From: Flavobacteriales bacterium
GTDB taxonomy: Bacteria > Bacteroidota > Bacteroidia > Flavobacteriales_F > PHOS-HE28
Direction: 5' to 3'
NCBI GenBank assembly: GCA_016704485.1
Contig: JADJAA010000002.1
Location: 992,001 to 1,056,000, forward strand
Length of the DNA: 64,000 nt
Made by a program: the position numbers and the translations under genes. Every line of letters starts with the position of its first letter. Within the stretch, counting starts at the first letter, position 1. A model generated the notes under the pieces. It saw only the letters and a list, made by a program, of their open reading frames with translations. It had not been told where the DNA came from and searched no databases. This document shows, piece after piece, positions 61,819 through 64,000 of the stretch.

Positions 61819-62229
61819 ATGAACCCGATCCTAAGAAATATCCTTGCTGTTATTGTCGGTATCATCGGCGGTGCGCTCGTGAACATGGCGATCATAATGA
61901 TCAGCGGAGCGGTGATACCACCACCGGATGGTGTTGACACCAATGATCTGGAAAGCATCAAAGCGAACATCCATCTGTATCAACCGATCCATTTCATCTT
62001 CCCTTTTCTAGCGCATGCTTTGGGCTCCTTGATCGGTTCTTTGATTGCAGCGTCGCTCGTAACTACTCGAAGAATGACGTTTGCTGTCGCTATGGGTTTT
62101 TGGTTCTTGATCGGCGGACTTGCAGCGGCATATTTGATACCGGCCCCGAACTGGTTCATTGCGTTGGATCTGTTGGTCGCTTACGTGCCTATGGGTTGGC
62201 TGGGAGGTAAATTGGCTACTCGGAGTTGA
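61819..62229 (+). CDS. Small four-helix membrane protein
   Basis: A 136-residue protein: four hydrophobic stretches (NILAVIVGIIGGALVNMAII, FIFPFLAHALGSLIGSLIAA, FAVAMGFWFLIGGLAAAYLI, FIALDLLVAYVPMGWLGGKL). Gly-rich helices suggest close packing. Family not named; similar proteins are common orphans in Bacteroidota. The ATG at 61819 is preferred over a TTG. Confidence 0.7.
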   Translation: MNPILRNILAVIVGIIGGALVNMAIIMISGAVIPPPDGVDTNDLESIKANIHLYQPIHFIFPFLAHALGSLIGSLIAASLVTTRRMTFAVAMGFWFLIGGLAAAYLIPAPNWFIALDLLVAYVPMGWLGGKLATRS

Positions 62230-62307
62230 ACCGAAGTTCCAGATCTTTGTCTCCAATTAACGGATCCAATACTGGTCTCTCTTGTGACGGGCCGAAATCG
62301 GGCACCA

Positions 62308-62889
62308 ATGACAGAGACACAAAACAACGAAGCAACCTTAGCAACAGATGATGGTGCAACCGTTGTTATAACCCATCGCATTCGCGCAGAGCAGAACGCA
62401 GCGTACGAAGCATGGCTCGATGAGATCGGTCGCGTCTGTCGCAGTTTTCCGGGGCACTTGAATTGGCAGAGCATCAGGCCAATTGCAGGTATGACAGGCA
62501 CGTATACGATGGTGATCCGGTTCAATAATCGCGCGAATTTGGAAAGGTGGATGTACTCCGATGAACGCAAAGCATTCGTAGCGCGGGTTCGTCCACTGCT
62601 GGCTTCGGATGACGACTACCACATTAGCACCGGTCTTGATTTTTGGTTCACGTCTGCCAGCGGAACCATGCATAGTCCACCACGCTGGAAGCAAGCCGTA
62701 GTTACGTTCATAGCACTGGTTCCGTTGGTGATCATGATACCCGCACTTTTGGCTCCTCTCTTCAAGCTGATTGGGCTTGAACAGATGATGATCATAAGCG
62801 CGATCGGCACCGCTGTGATCGTAATTCTAATGGCCTACGTGGTGATGCCGAACTTTACGCAGCTGATCAGGAAGTGGCTATACGCATGA
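62308..62889 (+). CDS. Antibiotic-biosynthesis-monooxygenase-like protein with membrane tail
   Basis: A 193-residue protein. Residues about 15-110 are an ABM/dimeric ferredoxin-like domain (TVVITHRIRAEQNAAYEAWL, FPGHLNWQSIRPIAGM, YTMVIRFNNRANLERWMYSD). Two helices follow (AVVTFIALVPLVIMIPALLA, MIISAIGTAVIVILMAYVVM). Membrane-anchored ABM proteins of this layout are widespread; the substrate is unknown. It is convergent with 62900. Confidence 0.83.
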   Translation: MTETQNNEATLATDDGATVVITHRIRAEQNAAYEAWLDEIGRVCRSFPGHLNWQSIRPIAGMTGTYTMVIRFNNRANLERWMYSDERKAFVARVRPLLASDDDYHISTGLDFWFTSASGTMHSPPRWKQAVVTFIALVPLVIMIPALLAPLFKLIGLEQMMIISAIGTAVIVILMAYVVMPNFTQLIRKWLYA

Positions 62890-62899
62890 TGGGCGGAAT

Positions 62900-63655
62900 T
62901 CACTTACCCAAGCGTACTGTTATACCCAACCCTACTTGCACCCCACTAGCGGAGAATTTGGATGCGTAGTCCAGACTATCAAAGATCGTATTTTCTGGAT
63001 CACGATCACGCCATTTCACACCAAGCATGCCGTAACGCACCTGCGCTTGCAATCCGAAATGCTTCCCGAAATAGTAGCTTACGCCGGTCGCTAATCGAAA
63101 GTGAAGACCAGCATGAACATCTGCGAATTTCTTATTGTCGAAACCCACTGCTACATCGGTAAATTTCAGGACCGTAATGCCAAACTCCGGACCTACCATC
63201 CAGTTGAACCGGTATTTGTTCATGATGTAGAAGCGCGGCGATAGCCCTAAGGCATATAGTTTGTTCGAATTGGAAGCGAGCGTATCGATGAACCTACCGG
63301 ACACTTGGTTTGAATTGGAGATCAGCGTGTCGCTAGCAAAGTCGATATAACTACCATAGTTGAGATCATTGAAACCACCATATTCAAAGTATAGTCCAAC
63401 ACTTAGCAGGTTCGTGATCCCGAACTGAAAATCCAGCGGAATGGTCCGGGCCACAGTGCCATCCGTAGTTGATCGTTTTTTGATAAGCACTCCGCTGTTG
63501 ATGAATTCTTGGTCAAACTTGGTAGAAAAAAAACCTGCAGAACCACTCAGAGAGATATGAACGGTACCTCTCTTATTCGATTGCGCGAACGACACCGGGC
63601 CGGCCAATAAGGCGAACACAAGTAGAGTTACGGAAGGCAAAAGAAGATGGCGCAT
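62900..63655 (-). CDS. Outer-membrane beta-barrel protein
   Basis: A 251-residue barrel with a signal peptide (LLLPSVTLLVFALLAGPVSFAQ). Alternating strands such as TVHISLSGSAGFFST, LLSVGLYFEYGGFN, WMVGPEFGITVLKF, ATGVSYYFGKHFGLQAQVRY and VQVGLGITVRLGK point to the small OMP_b-brl/PorT-like group. Frame intact. Cargo or partner unknown. Confidence 0.82.
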   Translation of the reverse strand: MRHLLLPSVTLLVFALLAGPVSFAQSNKRGTVHISLSGSAGFFSTKFDQEFINSGVLIKKRSTTDGTVARTIPLDFQFGITNLLSVGLYFEYGGFNDLNYGSYIDFASDTLISNSNQVSGRFIDTLASNSNKLYALGLSPRFYIMNKYRFNWMVGPEFGITVLKFTDVAVGFDNKKFADVHAGLHFRLATGVSYYFGKHFGLQAQVRYGMLGVKWRDRDPENTIFDSLDYASKFSASGVQVGLGITVRLGK

Positions 63656-63774
63656 AATGGAGGCAAAGATGAAGTTGATGAAAACTGATGCAATATAGGG
63701 TAATGGGTTACACGGATCCGAAAATCAGGCGCTATTTGGTGGGATCATCGCAACCCAAACCCTACCTTCATCCC

Positions 63775-64000
63775 ATGGCCTATACGAGCTATAACACCAT
63801 AGGCACAGAGTATGACACTACGCGCAAAGCGGACCCGTACCTAAGCGAGCGTTTGTTCACACTGCTGGGCTTACCTAGGTCAGGGCATGTGTTGGATGTT
63901 GGATGTGGAACGGGGAATTACACCCTTGAATTGGCGCGAACGGGATTGCAACTGACCGGCATGGATCCATCACGGACCATGTTGGATCAGGCGATGAAAA
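63775..64000 (+). CDS. SAM-dependent methyltransferase (partial)
   Basis: The ATG at 63775 opens MAYTSYNTIGTEYDTTRKAD and reaches motif I, VLDVGCGTGNYTLELA, the S-adenosylmethionine-binding Gly-rich loop, then the acidic motif II (TGMDPSRTML). The frame runs off the window after about 75 residues. Class I methyltransferase of the small-molecule type; substrate unknown. Confidence 0.88.
   Translation, partial: MAYTSYNTIGTEYDTTRKADPYLSERLFTLLGLPRSGHVLDVGCGTGNYTLELARTGLQLTGMDPSRTMLDQAMK

Overview
The window looks like a chromosome fragment of an uncultured Bacteroidota member, most likely of the order Flavobacteriales. Support comes from several secreted proteins ending in type IX secretion (T9SS) sorting-type tails, lipoproteins with short Cys-Lys-Lys starts, small PorT-like outer-membrane barrels, weak or absent Shine-Dalgarno sequences, and TTG/TAnnTTTG-type promoter words. 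No rRNA, tRNA or CRISPR array was recognised.

Layout. 1-3742: partial MFS transporter, type II NADH dehydrogenase and mnmE. 3787-6708: an outer-membrane barrel gene broken by an IS256-like element (Zn-ribbon, IS1249-type), which is itself broken by an IS5-family element; both insertions can be reversed on paper to restore the host reading frames. 6758-16262: lipoprotein, WbqC protein, then a tightly coupled run of TPR, TPR/MORN and two transglutaminase-fold secreted proteins. 16460-25038: T9SS cargo proteins (including a leucine-rich-repeat protein), a membrane glycosyltransferase-like protein, an FMN reductase and a DUF1624 acyltransferase-like protein. 25320-28368: acyl-CoA carboxylase beta subunit and small unknowns. 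27599-30199: a repeat-rich zone with a dying REP-associated tyrosine transposase (RAYT) that carries REP-like palindromes inside its own coding region.

30257-35573 is the most coherent functional unit: six minus-strand genes, an Rrf2-type regulator, a DUF59 cluster-assembly factor, a haem-copper-oxidase-like membrane protein, and three proteins that together carry eight DUF2249 domains, one fused to the RIC/ScdA/YtfE di-iron repair module. A perfect dyad sits in front of the repair gene. The set reads as a nitric-oxide or redox-stress Fe-S repair island.

35820-49812 holds T9SS cargo, a haem-binding protein, tandem lipoproteins, MgtC, two OmpA lipoproteins (the second broken by an in-frame TGA), OMPLA phospholipase, an SDR enzyme, a region-2-only sigma-like protein and a TPR-adenylate cyclase. 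50067-51068 is an IS110-family transposase with a candidate bridge-RNA leader. 52247-54428 is a three-gene unknown operon followed by a strikingly TGCA-rich spacer. 56439-57555 is a Fic-family pseudogene. The end (57695-64000) holds a DUF6445 oxygenase-like protein, a large unknown, small membrane proteins, YjdM, DinB, a monooxygenase-like protein, a barrel and a partial methyltransferase.

A recurring theme is decay: a barrel gene, both outer-IS transposase halves, a RAYT, a SRPBCC gene, an OmpA gene, a Fic gene and a carboxylase start fragment are all broken. Some single-base lesions could be assembly errors.
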